This document shows, in pieces, positions 1-8,311 of a stretch of DNA of 64,000 bases. The position numbers and the translations under genes were made by a program. The DNA comes from Clostridia bacterium (GTDB taxonomy: Bacteria > Bacillota > Clostridia > Christensenellales > Aristaeellaceae): NCBI GenBank assembly GCA_017526525.1, contig JAFXRG010000014.1, forward strand, positions 1 to 64,000, written 5' to 3'. Under the pieces are notes generated by a model. The model was not told the DNA's origin. It searched no databases and saw only the letters and a list, made by a program, of their open reading frames with translations. How positions within the stretch are numbered: position 1 is the first letter of the stretch; every line of letters starts with the position of its first letter.

Positions 1-94
1 CAGATGTCAACGTAATCCATATATGTGCTACATATTGTCCATGAACTGAGCGTTCCTTATTTCCTTTGCTTTCCGCCAATTTACTTTATATTTG

Positions 95-128
95 AGCATC
101 TCTGGTCCTTCCGGAGATGCTTTCTCTT
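95..128 (+). terminator. Terminator-like hairpin near left edge
   Basis: Eight-base arms AGCATCTC and GAGATGCT flank a loop of about 11 bases and are followed by a T-rich tract on the plus strand. No gene ends here inside the window, so it may serve a plus-strand gene lying left of base 1. Apart from this hairpin I see nothing in bases 1-233. Confidence 0.4.
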
Positions 129-233
129 TGTCAAACTCGGGGTATATCATGATGTTCTTATTTTGTACAGATCTTTTTTTACAATTTTAGCCAATTTATC
201 AGTTCTTCATAAAAAACGGTTTTTCATCAGTTC

Positions 234-977
234 CTATGCCTTTTTGTCGGGTTTGCTTTCCCCCAGCGGATTCCCCTTTGGAATTCCTGCCTTTCGCGGA
301 TAGGCAGACGGAGTTTTTTCGATTTTTCGGAGCGGCAGAATCCTGTGATCCCAGTCTCTGCCGGCAACGTCGCAACGGATAGGCATTTCCAGCCGGGCGC
401 CAAGCAGATGTGCGGCTCTTCGGCCGGATTCCGCCTCCTGCTGAAGGGCAGGCCCTTTCCAGCAAAGAGCGCATCCTCCGATCCTGACAAAAGGCAGCAG
501 GTATTCGCTCAGAACGTTCATTGGTGCCAGCGCGCGGGCTGTGGCAAAATCGTATTGTTCCCGGTGTTTCCGTTCTCTTGCCGCATCTTCAGCTCTGGAA
601 TGAAGTAAAACCGTATTTTCCGCTCCGGTATTTTTTATTACTGCTTCCAGAAAAGTAAGCCGTTTCTGCTGGGCATCCAGCAGGGTTATCGTAAGATCCG
701 GACGTGCCAGCGCCAATACCATTCCCGGAAAACCCGCTCCGGTTCCGACATCAATCAGGGAAGAACCGGAAGGAATCATTTCTGTACGAAGAATGGTCAA
801 GCTGTCAATAAAATGGCGGTCTGCCAGCTCCGCCCTGTCATCCGGCACTGCGGTCAGATCCATTTTTTCATTCCATTCCGTCAGCAATTTCAGATAGATT
901 TCCAGTTTTTCCGGCAGATCATCCGTGAAAGGGATTTTGTTGATTTTCAGCTTCTCACGGATCATTTCACAAATCAT
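234..977 (-). CDS. rsmG: 16S rRNA (guanine527-N7)-methyltransferase RsmG
   Basis: Cytosolic SAM-dependent enzyme that methylates G527 of 16S rRNA; loss is a classic route to low-level streptomycin resistance. The glycine-rich SAM loop DVGTGAGFPGM is intact and is followed by LTLLDAQQKR-type strand residues. At 247 residues it is slightly longer than the usual ~240, with a Lys/Gly-rich C-terminal tail. The ATG at 977 has AAGGAG eleven bases upstream. It is the last gene of the minus-strand block inside the window, 15 bases after the YdcF-like gene. rsmG usually follows mnmE-mnmG; here mnmE is about 2.5 kb upstream and mnmG is not in the window. Function is confident from the motif and length. 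Confidence 0.93.
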   Translation of the reverse strand: MICEMIREKLKINKIPFTDDLPEKLEIYLKLLTEWNEKMDLTAVPDDRAELADRHFIDSLTILRTEMIPSGSSLIDVGTGAGFPGMVLALARPDLTITLLDAQQKRLTFLEAVIKNTGAENTVLLHSRAEDAARERKHREQYDFATARALAPMNVLSEYLLPFVRIGGCALCWKGPALQQEAESGRRAAHLLGARLEMPIRCDVAGRDWDHRILPLRKIEKTPSAYPRKAGIPKGNPLGESKPDKKA

Positions 978-992
978 TTCTGCCTCTTCTCC

Positions 993-1619
993 TTAAAGTT
1001 TCAGTCCAAGAAATTTGTTCAGCCAGTATTTCACCCAGGCCAGACTTTCCCGGCTGTGATTCTTAAACCAGTATTCGGGCTTGCACGGACTGCCGATGCC
1101 TGTCGCGGACAGACCGTAATCTTCCGCCAGAGCCAGCGCCCGCGGCACGTGATAATCACTCGTAACCACAATCACCTTCCGGATTTCCCCGGGCACTTCA
1201 GAAAGAAGTTTCCTGGCGTTTGCAATGTTCTGATCCGTGTTGAAAGATTCGGAATCCAAAAGAATCATCGTTTTCGGGATCCCTTTTTCTTCAAGATAAT
1301 CTGCCATAACTTCCGCTTCCGGTCTCGGCTCGTGCTTTCCCTGGGCGCCGCATACTACAACCGGGACCTGTTTCCGCCGGTAAACATCCGCAGCTGCATC
1401 CAGTCTCCAAGCAAGCTGTACACTGGGTTCCCCGTCTGGTTTTACCTCTGCCCCCAGTACAATCACGGCGTCATAATCCGCTTCAATTTTCCCCGGATCC
1501 TTCTGAATCCCGGCTTCACGGATGCACACATATCCAATCAGGGCACCGAAGACTGCAACGCCGAAAACGACAAGAATCAAAACGGTTTTCAGGATCATAT
1601 GCGGAATTCCCTTTTTCAT
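993..1619 (-). CDS. YdcF/SanA-like DUF218 membrane protein
   Basis: 208 residues: one N-terminal membrane helix (about residues 7-30) and then a DUF218 (YdcF/SanA) domain. Visible family features are AVIVLGAEV, the PVVVCGAQG strand-turn, the acidic PEAEVMADYL helix, SFNTDQNIANA and VVTSDYHVPRA. Members are membrane-anchored Rossmann-like proteins linked in other bacteria to envelope integrity or polyprenyl-carrier metabolism, but the reaction is not established. The gene starts one base after radC ends, with GAGGAAC as ribosome site inside the radC tail, so the two are probably translated together. The family is confident; the role is not. Confidence 0.8.
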   Translation of the reverse strand: MKKGIPHMILKTVLILVVFGVAVFGALIGYVCIREAGIQKDPGKIEADYDAVIVLGAEVKPDGEPSVQLAWRLDAAADVYRRKQVPVVVCGAQGKHEPRPEAEVMADYLEEKGIPKTMILLDSESFNTDQNIANARKLLSEVPGEIRKVIVVTSDYHVPRALALAEDYGLSATGIGSPCKPEYWFKNHSRESLAWVKYWLNKFLGLKL

Positions 1620-1620
1620 T

Positions 1621-2328
1621 TTACTTGTTCCTCACGCGATAATCGATGTCCCCGTGCTGAATCATACTGTAGGTCATGTCATTCGCCACAATAATATGGT
1701 CCAGAAGCAGAATTCCCACCCCCGAAAGCAGGCGCTGCAGCTGAAGCGTGGATGCAATATCTTCCGGAGAAGGTGCGCAGGTTCCGCCTGGATGGTTATG
1801 GCAAAGCAGAACGCTGTGGGCATTGTAGTTCAAAGCGGTTTCCATCACAATGCGGGGATAGGCTGAAACCTCGCTCAGGGAACCGTCCGAGATTTTTCTT
1901 CGTCCCAGTACAGCACACCGTGCATTCAGGGAAACCACATAAAAGCGTTCCGTCCGGTGGCCGGCCAGCAGAGACAGGCAGTACTTTTCGGCTTCCCGGC
2001 TGTTTCCGATCTTGTCCGGAGCAGTCATGGCGCAGCGGCTCCATACCCGGGTCAGGGGAACCACCATGGAAATCAGCGTTGCCGCTTGTTCGCCCACTCC
2101 TTTAACCTGCATGAGCATTTCCGGCCGCGCCTCCAGCACGCCCTTCAGGCTGCCGAACTCATTCAGCAGATCATGCGCAACCGGGTTTGTGTCTCCCCTG
2201 AAATTGGCATAATACAGCAACAGTTCAAGAATCTGGTGGTCTTCAAAATGATCAAAGCCGCCTTCGCGAATAAACCTTTGACGCATTTTCTCCCGATGCC
2301 CGGCATGAGGATTGGACTTTTCACTCAT
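1621..2328 (-). CDS. radC: RadC-family JAB/MPN-domain protein
   Basis: 235 residues. An N-terminal helix-hairpin-helix region (about residues 20-75, with LLYYANFRGDTNP and MLMQVKGVGE) precedes a JAB/MPN metalloprotease-like domain carrying the HNHPGG...SPED zinc motif. RadC proteins were named for DNA repair, but that role has been withdrawn for E. coli RadC and the biochemical function is uncertain. A reading frame continues upstream to 2421, but ATG 2328 has AGGAGGT at ideal spacing and gives the usual N-terminus MSEKSNPHAGHREKMRQRF, so I start there. It sits between the alcohol dehydrogenase and the YdcF-like gene on the same strand. Confidence 0.88.
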   Translation of the reverse strand: MSEKSNPHAGHREKMRQRFIREGGFDHFEDHQILELLLYYANFRGDTNPVAHDLLNEFGSLKGVLEARPEMLMQVKGVGEQAATLISMVVPLTRVWSRCAMTAPDKIGNSREAEKYCLSLLAGHRTERFYVVSLNARCAVLGRRKISDGSLSEVSAYPRIVMETALNYNAHSVLLCHNHPGGTCAPSPEDIASTLQLQRLLSGVGILLLDHIIVANDMTYSMIQHGDIDYRVRNK

Positions 2329-2366
2329 GAAGAATACCTCCTGTTCCTGTTTGCGGTTTCCTGTTT

Positions 2367-3497
2367 TTATGCGTTGTAATATTTCCAGATATCCATACAG
2401 GCCTGTTTTTCCGCTCCGCAAAGCGGGATAAAAGCCCTGCGGTATATATTTTTCAGATCTTCATGGGTCAGCTTCACCGGATGATTTCCAAGCCGCTGCG
2501 GATCAACGGATGAAGCGAGGGATTCCAGCACCGCTTCATCCGGCATTTCCGGAATTTCCATCTCCAGGGAATACATCAGCCCCCGCAGAAGTTTCGGCCC
2601 CATTCTCTCATCCCCGAGCCGCATTTTTTGTGCCAGATCCTTCAGGACCGGCTGCATTTCCCCGGATTCCATCATCTGTTCCCAAAGGACCGGCAGGGTC
2701 ACCATGCAGGCATGCCCGTGAGCAATCCCCAACGTCTTCGTCAGCTGGTAGGACATCGCATGTGCCGCGGTTGTCCGGGTCAGATTGATGGCTTTTCCGC
2801 TCTGGAATGCTGCCTCCATCATTTCCTCTGCCGCGTGCGGATCCCCTGCAAGATAGGCTTTGATATTGTCAAGGACTCCCAGGACAGCCAGGTACGCATG
2901 CACCCGGCTGTCCTCCGTAGCGTTCAGGCACCAGTAGCTTTCGATTCCCTGGGAAAGAGCATCCAGCGCCGCGGATTTCCGGTGATATTCAGGCAGGCTT
3001 TCCAACAGCTCCGCATCCAGAATCACACCTTCCGGCCGCAGGAACCTGTCGGACAGCGAAATCTTCTTTTTGTCCAGATAAACCACCGCGTTTTCTGTCG
3101 CCTCCGCCCCGGTTCCGGCGGTTCCGGGAATGGCCAGATGCGGAAGGATCCTTTCTTCTTTCCTGCTTCCCTGAATGGCCGCCTCCGCGCTTCCGGACAG
3201 AAGAATCGCCTTTACCGCCTTTGCGGTATCCATTGCTGATCCCCCGCCTACGGAAATCAGGCCGTCACATTTTCCGTCGCTGAAAAGCTTCGCGGCCGGT
3301 TCCGCGTCCGAAAGCTGCGGGTTGGCCTGATAGCCGCTGTATACATGCGCGGAAAGAAGCGCCGGAACCTTTTTCAGCAGCCGGGCTGTCAGGTGTTCGT
3401 TTCCGACAATCATCGGCCGGTGCATTCCAAGCTTCTCCATCATTTCCGGAACTTTTCCAATGCTTCCCCGGCCCCTGAAAACTTTCTGATACGTCAT
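2367..3497 (-). CDS. Iron-containing alcohol dehydrogenase family protein
   Basis: 376-residue group III metal-dependent alcohol dehydrogenase. The NAD-binding signature GGGSAMDTAK is at about residues 84-93, and metal-ligand histidines are visible in TAAHAMSYQL and IAHGHA. Relatives reduce aldehydes such as propionaldehyde, butyraldehyde or phosphonoacetaldehyde with NAD(P)H; substrate cannot be read from sequence. No microcompartment, phosphonate or diol-degradation gene is nearby, so context does not help. The ATG at 3497 is preceded by AGAGGTTGGGAA. It lies 27 bases after mnmE and could be cotranscribed with it. Confidence 0.87.
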   Translation of the reverse strand: MTYQKVFRGRGSIGKVPEMMEKLGMHRPMIVGNEHLTARLLKKVPALLSAHVYSGYQANPQLSDAEPAAKLFSDGKCDGLISVGGGSAMDTAKAVKAILLSGSAEAAIQGSRKEERILPHLAIPGTAGTGAEATENAVVYLDKKKISLSDRFLRPEGVILDAELLESLPEYHRKSAALDALSQGIESYWCLNATEDSRVHAYLAVLGVLDNIKAYLAGDPHAAEEMMEAAFQSGKAINLTRTTAAHAMSYQLTKTLGIAHGHACMVTLPVLWEQMMESGEMQPVLKDLAQKMRLGDERMGPKLLRGLMYSLEMEIPEMPDEAVLESLASSVDPQRLGNHPVKLTHEDLKNIYRRAFIPLCGAEKQACMDIWKYYNA

Positions 3498-3524
3498 TTC
3501 CCAACCTCTTGTCCTGTACTCTGT

Positions 3525-4874
3525 TTATTTGCCGACGCAGAATCCGGAAAAAACAGCATCCAGCAGTTTCTCATCCGCACGGTCGCCGGTAATTTCGCTG
3601 AGGGCCTGCTGGGCTGCCTGCAGATCGGTGGCTGCCATATCCGGAGACCATTGTTCCAGGGTCATCAGCGCATCGTTCAGAAAAGCAACCGCTCTGCGGG
3701 CTGCATCCAGATGGCGCGGCTGGCTCAGTACCAGCTGATCCGATACTTCTGCGCTTTTGCGCAGGAAATCCCGGATCGGCTCCAGCGACTGCTCGTCCAA
3801 TGCAGACACCTGAATAATCCTAACATCCGGCCGCAGTTCCCTCACATCCTGCGGGAGAGTCTTCTGGCACAAATCTGATTTGTTCAAGATCACGGCATCA
3901 GATTCCCGAAGCTGTTTCAGCCATTCACGTTCTTCCCCGCTGATGTTTTCAGCTCCGTCCAGAACCAGCAGCGCTGTGTCGGAATCCTGTCGGGCCCTTC
4001 TGGAGCGATCCACACCGATTCGTTCGATCGGATCTGTTGTTTCACGCATACCGGCTGTATCTGTCAGCATCACGCGAATTCCGTTCAGCTGCATTTCGCC
4101 TTCCACTGTGTCCCTTGTGGTACCGGGAATATCTGTAACGATAGCTTTCTCCATGCCCAGCAGGGCGTTCAGCAAGCTGCTTTTTCCGGCATTCGGCCGT
4201 CCGAAAAGCGTGACCCTCATTCCGTCATGCATAAGGCGTGCAGATCGTTCATCCATGGCGCAGGTCAGTTCTGAAATGACTTTTTCCAGTCCCTGCCTGA
4301 GTTCTCCGGCGCCTTCCTCATCCGAGATTTCTTCCGGATAATCAATGCAGGCCGCCAGTCCTGCCTGCAGGTGGTAAAGCTGGTCTGAGGCTTTCCGGAT
4401 AAAATCAGCCGTGCCGCCTTCCATCTGCTGAACCGCCGCACGTCGTTCCTGCTCTCCGCGGGCAGCAATCAGCCGCATTACGGCTTCCGCCTGACTCAGA
4501 TCTATTCTTCCGTTCAAAAAGGCCCGGCGCGTAAACTCCCCGGGTTCTGCAAGCCTGGCGCCCCTCTGTATGCATACATTCAGTGCCCGCCGAAGCACTT
4601 CGCCTCCTCCGTGAATCTGCAGCTCTGCCACATCTTCCCGAGTATAGCTTTTGGGGGCCCGCATCAGAACAGCCATGCACTCATCCAGGATTTCCTCCCC
4701 GTTGTGAAGCCGTCCATACATCAGCATGTGGCTTTTCGCCGGCTCTCTGCAGGAAGAGGCGGGTGAAAAAATATCATTGAGAATGCTTTCGGCATCCGGT
4801 CCGCTGATTCGGATAATTCCAATGCCGCCCTGTCCCGGTGCCGTTGCAATGGCGGCAATCGTATCCTGCTTCAT
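3525..4874 (-). CDS. mnmE: tRNA modification GTPase MnmE
   Basis: With MnmG, MnmE forms the carboxymethylaminomethyl group on wobble U34 of several tRNAs, using methylene-tetrahydrofolate. The 449 residues show the N-terminal folate-binding domain (MKQDTIAAIATAPGQGGIGI), helical segments, an inserted G domain with P-loop GRPNAGKSS, switch DIPGTTRD, DTAGMR and NKSD, and the C-terminal catalytic motif CVGK. The ATG overlaps the rpe stop by four bases. mnmE is normally near mnmG and rsmG; here it follows rpe and mnmG is absent from the window. Confidence 0.96.
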   Translation of the reverse strand: MKQDTIAAIATAPGQGGIGIIRISGPDAESILNDIFSPASSCREPAKSHMLMYGRLHNGEEILDECMAVLMRAPKSYTREDVAELQIHGGGEVLRRALNVCIQRGARLAEPGEFTRRAFLNGRIDLSQAEAVMRLIAARGEQERRAAVQQMEGGTADFIRKASDQLYHLQAGLAACIDYPEEISDEEGAGELRQGLEKVISELTCAMDERSARLMHDGMRVTLFGRPNAGKSSLLNALLGMEKAIVTDIPGTTRDTVEGEMQLNGIRVMLTDTAGMRETTDPIERIGVDRSRRARQDSDTALLVLDGAENISGEEREWLKQLRESDAVILNKSDLCQKTLPQDVRELRPDVRIIQVSALDEQSLEPIRDFLRKSAEVSDQLVLSQPRHLDAARRAVAFLNDALMTLEQWSPDMAATDLQAAQQALSEITGDRADEKLLDAVFSGFCVGK

Positions 4875-5524
4875 GTATTCCTCCGCTGAATCTGCAGAGC
4901 GTGCATCCGTTTCACCGCAGCCTTCATATCCGGATTCCGGAACAGTGCCGTACCCATCACCGCCACAGAAAGGCCTTTCTCCATAAGTCCCGCCAGGTTG
5001 TCTTCACGGATTCCTCCGTCCGCTTCAATTTCTCCCGTATATCCTGCTTTCCGCAGCGCTTCGATTTTTTCAATCGTTCTCTCGTCCAGTTTCTGCCCGC
5101 CGAATCCCGGTTCAACGGTCATGCAAAGAATCATACCGGCGTCCTGCAGATACGGCAGCACTGCCTCCGCCGGGGTCCCGGGCCGTATGGCCACACCGGC
5201 GAGGACTCCGGCCTTTCGGATTGTTTTCAGCAATTCTGTAACATTTCCTGTCTCCGCGTGCACGGTCACCCCGGAAGCCCCGGCATCCAGGAATGCATTC
5301 AGCAGGCTGTCCGGATGATCCATCATCAGATGAACATCCAGAGGCAGTGAAAACGTTTCTTTCAGACGTCTCACCACATCAGGCGTATACGCCAGATTCG
5401 GAACAAAGTGTGCATCCATCACATCCACATGGATCCAGTCACAGCCGGCGTCCACAGCCCTCTGTACATCCCGTTCCAGATTGAGGGGATCAGCAGCCAG
5501 AATGCTCGGCGCTATTTTAATCAT
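4871..5524 (-). CDS. rpe: Ribulose-phosphate 3-epimerase
   Basis: Interconverts ribulose-5-phosphate and xylulose-5-phosphate in the pentose phosphate pathway; cytosolic TIM barrel with a bound metal. The family N-terminus MIKIAPSILAAD, the metal-site strands HVDVMDAHFVPN and DVHLMMDHP, and MTVEPGFGGQKL are present; 217 residues is normal. ATG 5524 has GGAGGGA upstream and overlaps the end of rsgA by eight bases, so I prefer it to a longer frame beginning at 5545. rpe after rsgA is the conserved Bacillus order, and the thiN gene that often follows is replaced by mnmE. Confidence 0.95.
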   Translation of the reverse strand: MIKIAPSILAADPLNLERDVQRAVDAGCDWIHVDVMDAHFVPNLAYTPDVVRRLKETFSLPLDVHLMMDHPDSLLNAFLDAGASGVTVHAETGNVTELLKTIRKAGVLAGVAIRPGTPAEAVLPYLQDAGMILCMTVEPGFGGQKLDERTIEKIEALRKAGYTGEIEADGGIREDNLAGLMEKGLSVAVMGTALFRNPDMKAAVKRMHALQIQRRNT

Positions 5525-6407
5525 ACCTTTCCCTCCAGTTTTCACGCGTTTCTGACAGCAGTGAACGATATCGCTGCAACCGGTTCATGTGGATCACGCC
5601 ATGCTCTGCCGCTTCCTGTACGGCGCATCCGGGTTCCCGGTCATGCAGGCACTCCCGGAAACGGCATTTCCCTTCATAAGGCAGAAATTCCGGATAACGG
5701 AATCTGAGTTCCTCGGGAGGCAAGGCTTTTTCCGCCTCAAGCAGATTGAATCCGGCGGTGTCCATCACCCGTAGTCCGTCCTTTTCCAGAAGAATGGACA
5801 TGCGGGTGGTATTTTTCCCCCGGGCAATCTTCCTGGACAATTCTCCGGTCTCCAAATCCATGCCCATTAAAATACTCAGCAGCGTGCTTTTTCCGGCCCC
5901 GCTTTGCCCGGCCAGGCAGCACAGGCTTCCCTGCATCGCTTCCCGAAGCTCCTGCAATCCGGCTCTGTTCCGGGTGCAGACGGGAAATACACGAATACCC
6001 GCCGGCCTGTATTCCTCTGCAATTCTTTCCGGAAGACCGTCGTCCAGGTCAGTCTTGTTGACCGCAAGGATTACTCCCATTCCCTGTGCGTAAGCCCTTG
6101 AAGCAAGCCGGTCTGTCAGCAGCAGGTCCGCCTCCGGTTCCGGAGCCAGAACAATCACCAGCAGATTGACATTGGCAACCGGCGGACGCACAGAAACAGT
6201 TTTTCGGGGAAGGATTTCCTCAATCCAGCCATGCCGTTCCCCCTCACCGGGGGTAAAAAGCACTTCATCCCCGGTCAGCGGAGAAATCCCTTCCCGCCTG
6301 AACTTTTTCTTGCACCGCAGGATGTATTCCCGGCCTTCGGCGGTACGGGCCGTATAGAATCCTCCGATCCCCTGAATCAGGGTGCCTCTCATGAATGCCT
6401 CGCTCAA
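5517..6407 (-). CDS. rsgA: Ribosome small-subunit-dependent GTPase RsgA
   Basis: Late 30S assembly GTPase that checks the decoding centre. It has an N-terminal OB fold, a circularly permuted G domain (NKTD before P-loop GQSGAGKST, then DTAGFNLLE), and a C-terminal zinc knuckle with CRFRECLHDREPGC. The reading frame begins with TTG at 6407, which overlaps the prkC stop by four bases and has AGGAGG six bases upstream. ATG 6392 gives MRGTLIQGIGGFY, the usual family N-terminus, with a weaker GAGG site, so the start is ambiguous by five codons. In B. subtilis this protein (CpgA) is a PrkC substrate, consistent with the neighbour. Confidence 0.94.
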   Translation of the reverse strand: MSEAFMRGTLIQGIGGFYTARTAEGREYILRCKKKFRREGISPLTGDEVLFTPGEGERHGWIEEILPRKTVSVRPPVANVNLLVIVLAPEPEADLLLTDRLASRAYAQGMGVILAVNKTDLDDGLPERIAEEYRPAGIRVFPVCTRNRAGLQELREAMQGSLCCLAGQSGAGKSTLLSILMGMDLETGELSRKIARGKNTTRMSILLEKDGLRVMDTAGFNLLEAEKALPPEELRFRYPEFLPYEGKCRFRECLHDREPGCAVQEAAEHGVIHMNRLQRYRSLLSETRENWRERYD

Positions 6408-8311
6408 TCCTGTCCTCCTGCATTCTTCGGAGAAGTCTGGATCACTTTCTGGTCCAGCTGTGTATTGCCGGAATAAACGGTGTAAGTATACGTGCGGTTG
6501 TCCGGAAGATCCACGGTTTCCTCAATGATCCGGGGATCTGTCGGCTCCACAATATAGGTGCGGCTGTCGATGGCCAGGTTGGATCCTTCGGCACGAATAC
6601 TGACCCGGATTTTCAGTTGTTCAGCTGCCTCCGGAACCGCAAAGGAAAAAGTCGCGGAGCTCTGGATATCGGGATAGCGGTAGATGGTCAGCTGTACAGG
6701 AGTATCCTCCGCCACCCTGTTATCCGCTTCCGGCAATGATGCAGCAATCAGTCCGTGCTTCTCTTCCGTTTCACAGGTTACATATTTCAGGGTAGGCATC
6801 AGCGTCAGGTTGTTCATGGTCAGCATTTCTTCCGCATTTTGCAGTGTGCCGTCCACCAGGTTCGGCACAACGATGCTTCCCCCGGAAATTGTCAGGACAA
6901 CCGGATCATCCCGCGTAACCTGGGTTTTTGCCGGCGGATTCTGATTCATGACGCTCCCCTTGGGAACATCGGAGCTGGCCGCCCGGTCCCGGGTCACATT
7001 CATCTTCTTCGTAGTCAGCAGGGCCGTAGCATCATCGGCTGTCATTCCGACAACATTCGGCATTTCAAACGGCACGGGACCGCTGGAGATAACCAGAATA
7101 ACAGCATCCCCTTTACGGATCGTTGTATCGGCTCCGGGGTTCTGCACATAAACATTGTTCCGTTCCACCTGGTCGTTCGGCATGGCCTTATGAGTTTCTG
7201 TCAGGCCTGCCTGTTTCAGTACCCGGACAGCTTCCTCAATATTCATGCCCATGACGTCCGGGACCTTCACCGTATAGATGGTCTGTTCATAGATGGCTTT
7301 CCCTCCGAAAAAGATCCCGGTCAGGATAACTGCCGCTATGATGATGTCCAGTATAATCCTTTTCCTTCCGGACTTTCCCTGTCCGGGCACCCGGTGCCTG
7401 CGTCCGGTGTTGGATGTGGTTTTTTCTCCTGTAATCTGCGGTTTCGGCTGGCGGATTCCCAGTTCCCCTTCCGGAATCGGAATTGCTTCCCCGCGTTCTT
7501 CCAGCGCTGCCCGCAAATCTGCTGCCATGTCCCGGGCGGTCTGGTAACGCATGGCTGGATTTTTTTCCATGGCCCGGAGGCAAACCCGGATCACCGCCGG
7601 AGGAACATCCGGTGAAATAGCCTGAATCGGTACAGGCTGGGCATGCAGATGCTGCATTGCCACTGCAACCGGGTTGTCTCCGTCATAGGGTACCCTGCCA
7701 GTCAGCATTTCATACAGAACCACACCGGTGGAGTAAATATCGCTTGCGGCCGTTGCGCCTTCTCCCCGTGCCTGTTCGGGGGAGAAATAATGAACGGAAC
7801 CCATCACATTGTCGCCCCGGGTAAGGGTTGCACTGTTTGCTATCCGGGCAATGCCGAAGTCTGCCACCTTAATGTGGCCGTCTTCATGAACAAGAATATT
7901 CTGCGGTTTGATATCCCTGTGAACAATTCCGTTGCGGTGGGCATGCTCCAAAGCGCTCAGAATCCGGATGGCGATCTGGCACGCCAGCGGAGCGCTCAGT
8001 TTGCCCCGTTCCTGAATCACGGCTTTCAGCGTTTTTCCCTGAACATATTCCATTACCAGATACCGGTTTTCGCCGTCCATGCCCACATCCAGGAGGTTCA
8101 CAATGTTGTGATGGGTCATTTTGCTGGCAGCTTCTGCTTCCCGCTGAAACCGGCTGATAAATTCCCGGTCTTCATTGTATTCGGGTCTCAGAACTTTTAC
8201 GGCAACATTGTGCCCTGTTCGAAGATCCACGGCCCGGTAAACAATCGCCATCCCGCCCATACCAATCTGCTCGGTCAGGCGGTAGCGGTTTGCCAGTATT
8301 TTCTCGTTCAT
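6404..8311 (-). CDS. prkC: Membrane Ser/Thr protein kinase with PASTA domains (PrkC/Stk1)
   Basis: 635 residues. The cytosolic Hanks-type kinase domain (about 10-270) has glycine loop IGMGGMAIVY, ATP lysine K39, HRDIKPQN and DFG. A membrane helix follows at about 318-338. Outside lie three PASTA repeats (about 345-412, 413-480 and 481-547), which in this family bind muropeptides or lipid II, and a further ~88-residue tail with beta-strand-like sequence. Known relatives regulate cell-wall synthesis, stationary phase and spore germination. The start overlaps the prpC stop by four bases, so kinase and antagonist phosphatase are coupled. The tail after the last PASTA domain is unusual in length compared with B. 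subtilis PrkC. Confidence 0.95.
   Translation of the reverse strand: MNEKILANRYRLTEQIGMGGMAIVYRAVDLRTGHNVAVKVLRPEYNEDREFISRFQREAEAASKMTHHNIVNLLDVGMDGENRYLVMEYVQGKTLKAVIQERGKLSAPLACQIAIRILSALEHAHRNGIVHRDIKPQNILVHEDGHIKVADFGIARIANSATLTRGDNVMGSVHYFSPEQARGEGATAASDIYSTGVVLYEMLTGRVPYDGDNPVAVAMQHLHAQPVPIQAISPDVPPAVIRVCLRAMEKNPAMRYQTARDMAADLRAALEERGEAIPIPEGELGIRQPKPQITGEKTTSNTGRRHRVPGQGKSGRKRIILDIIIAAVILTGIFFGGKAIYEQTIYTVKVPDVMGMNIEEAVRVLKQAGLTETHKAMPNDQVERNNVYVQNPGADTTIRKGDAVILVISSGPVPFEMPNVVGMTADDATALLTTKKMNVTRDRAASSDVPKGSVMNQNPPAKTQVTRDDPVVLTISGGSIVVPNLVDGTLQNAEEMLTMNNLTLMPTLKYVTCETEEKHGLIAASLPEADNRVAEDTPVQLTIYRYPDIQSSATFSFAVPEAAEQLKIRVSIRAEGSNLAIDSRTYIVEPTDPRIIEETVDLPDNRTYTYTVYSGNTQLDQKVIQTSPKNAGGQD

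Noticed and set aside
25..303. 92-codon frame on the plus strand at the left edge
   Set aside because: Phe/Leu-rich translation of an AT-rich intergenic segment that runs into the 3' end of rsmG; no ribosome site and it covers the terminator-like hairpin.
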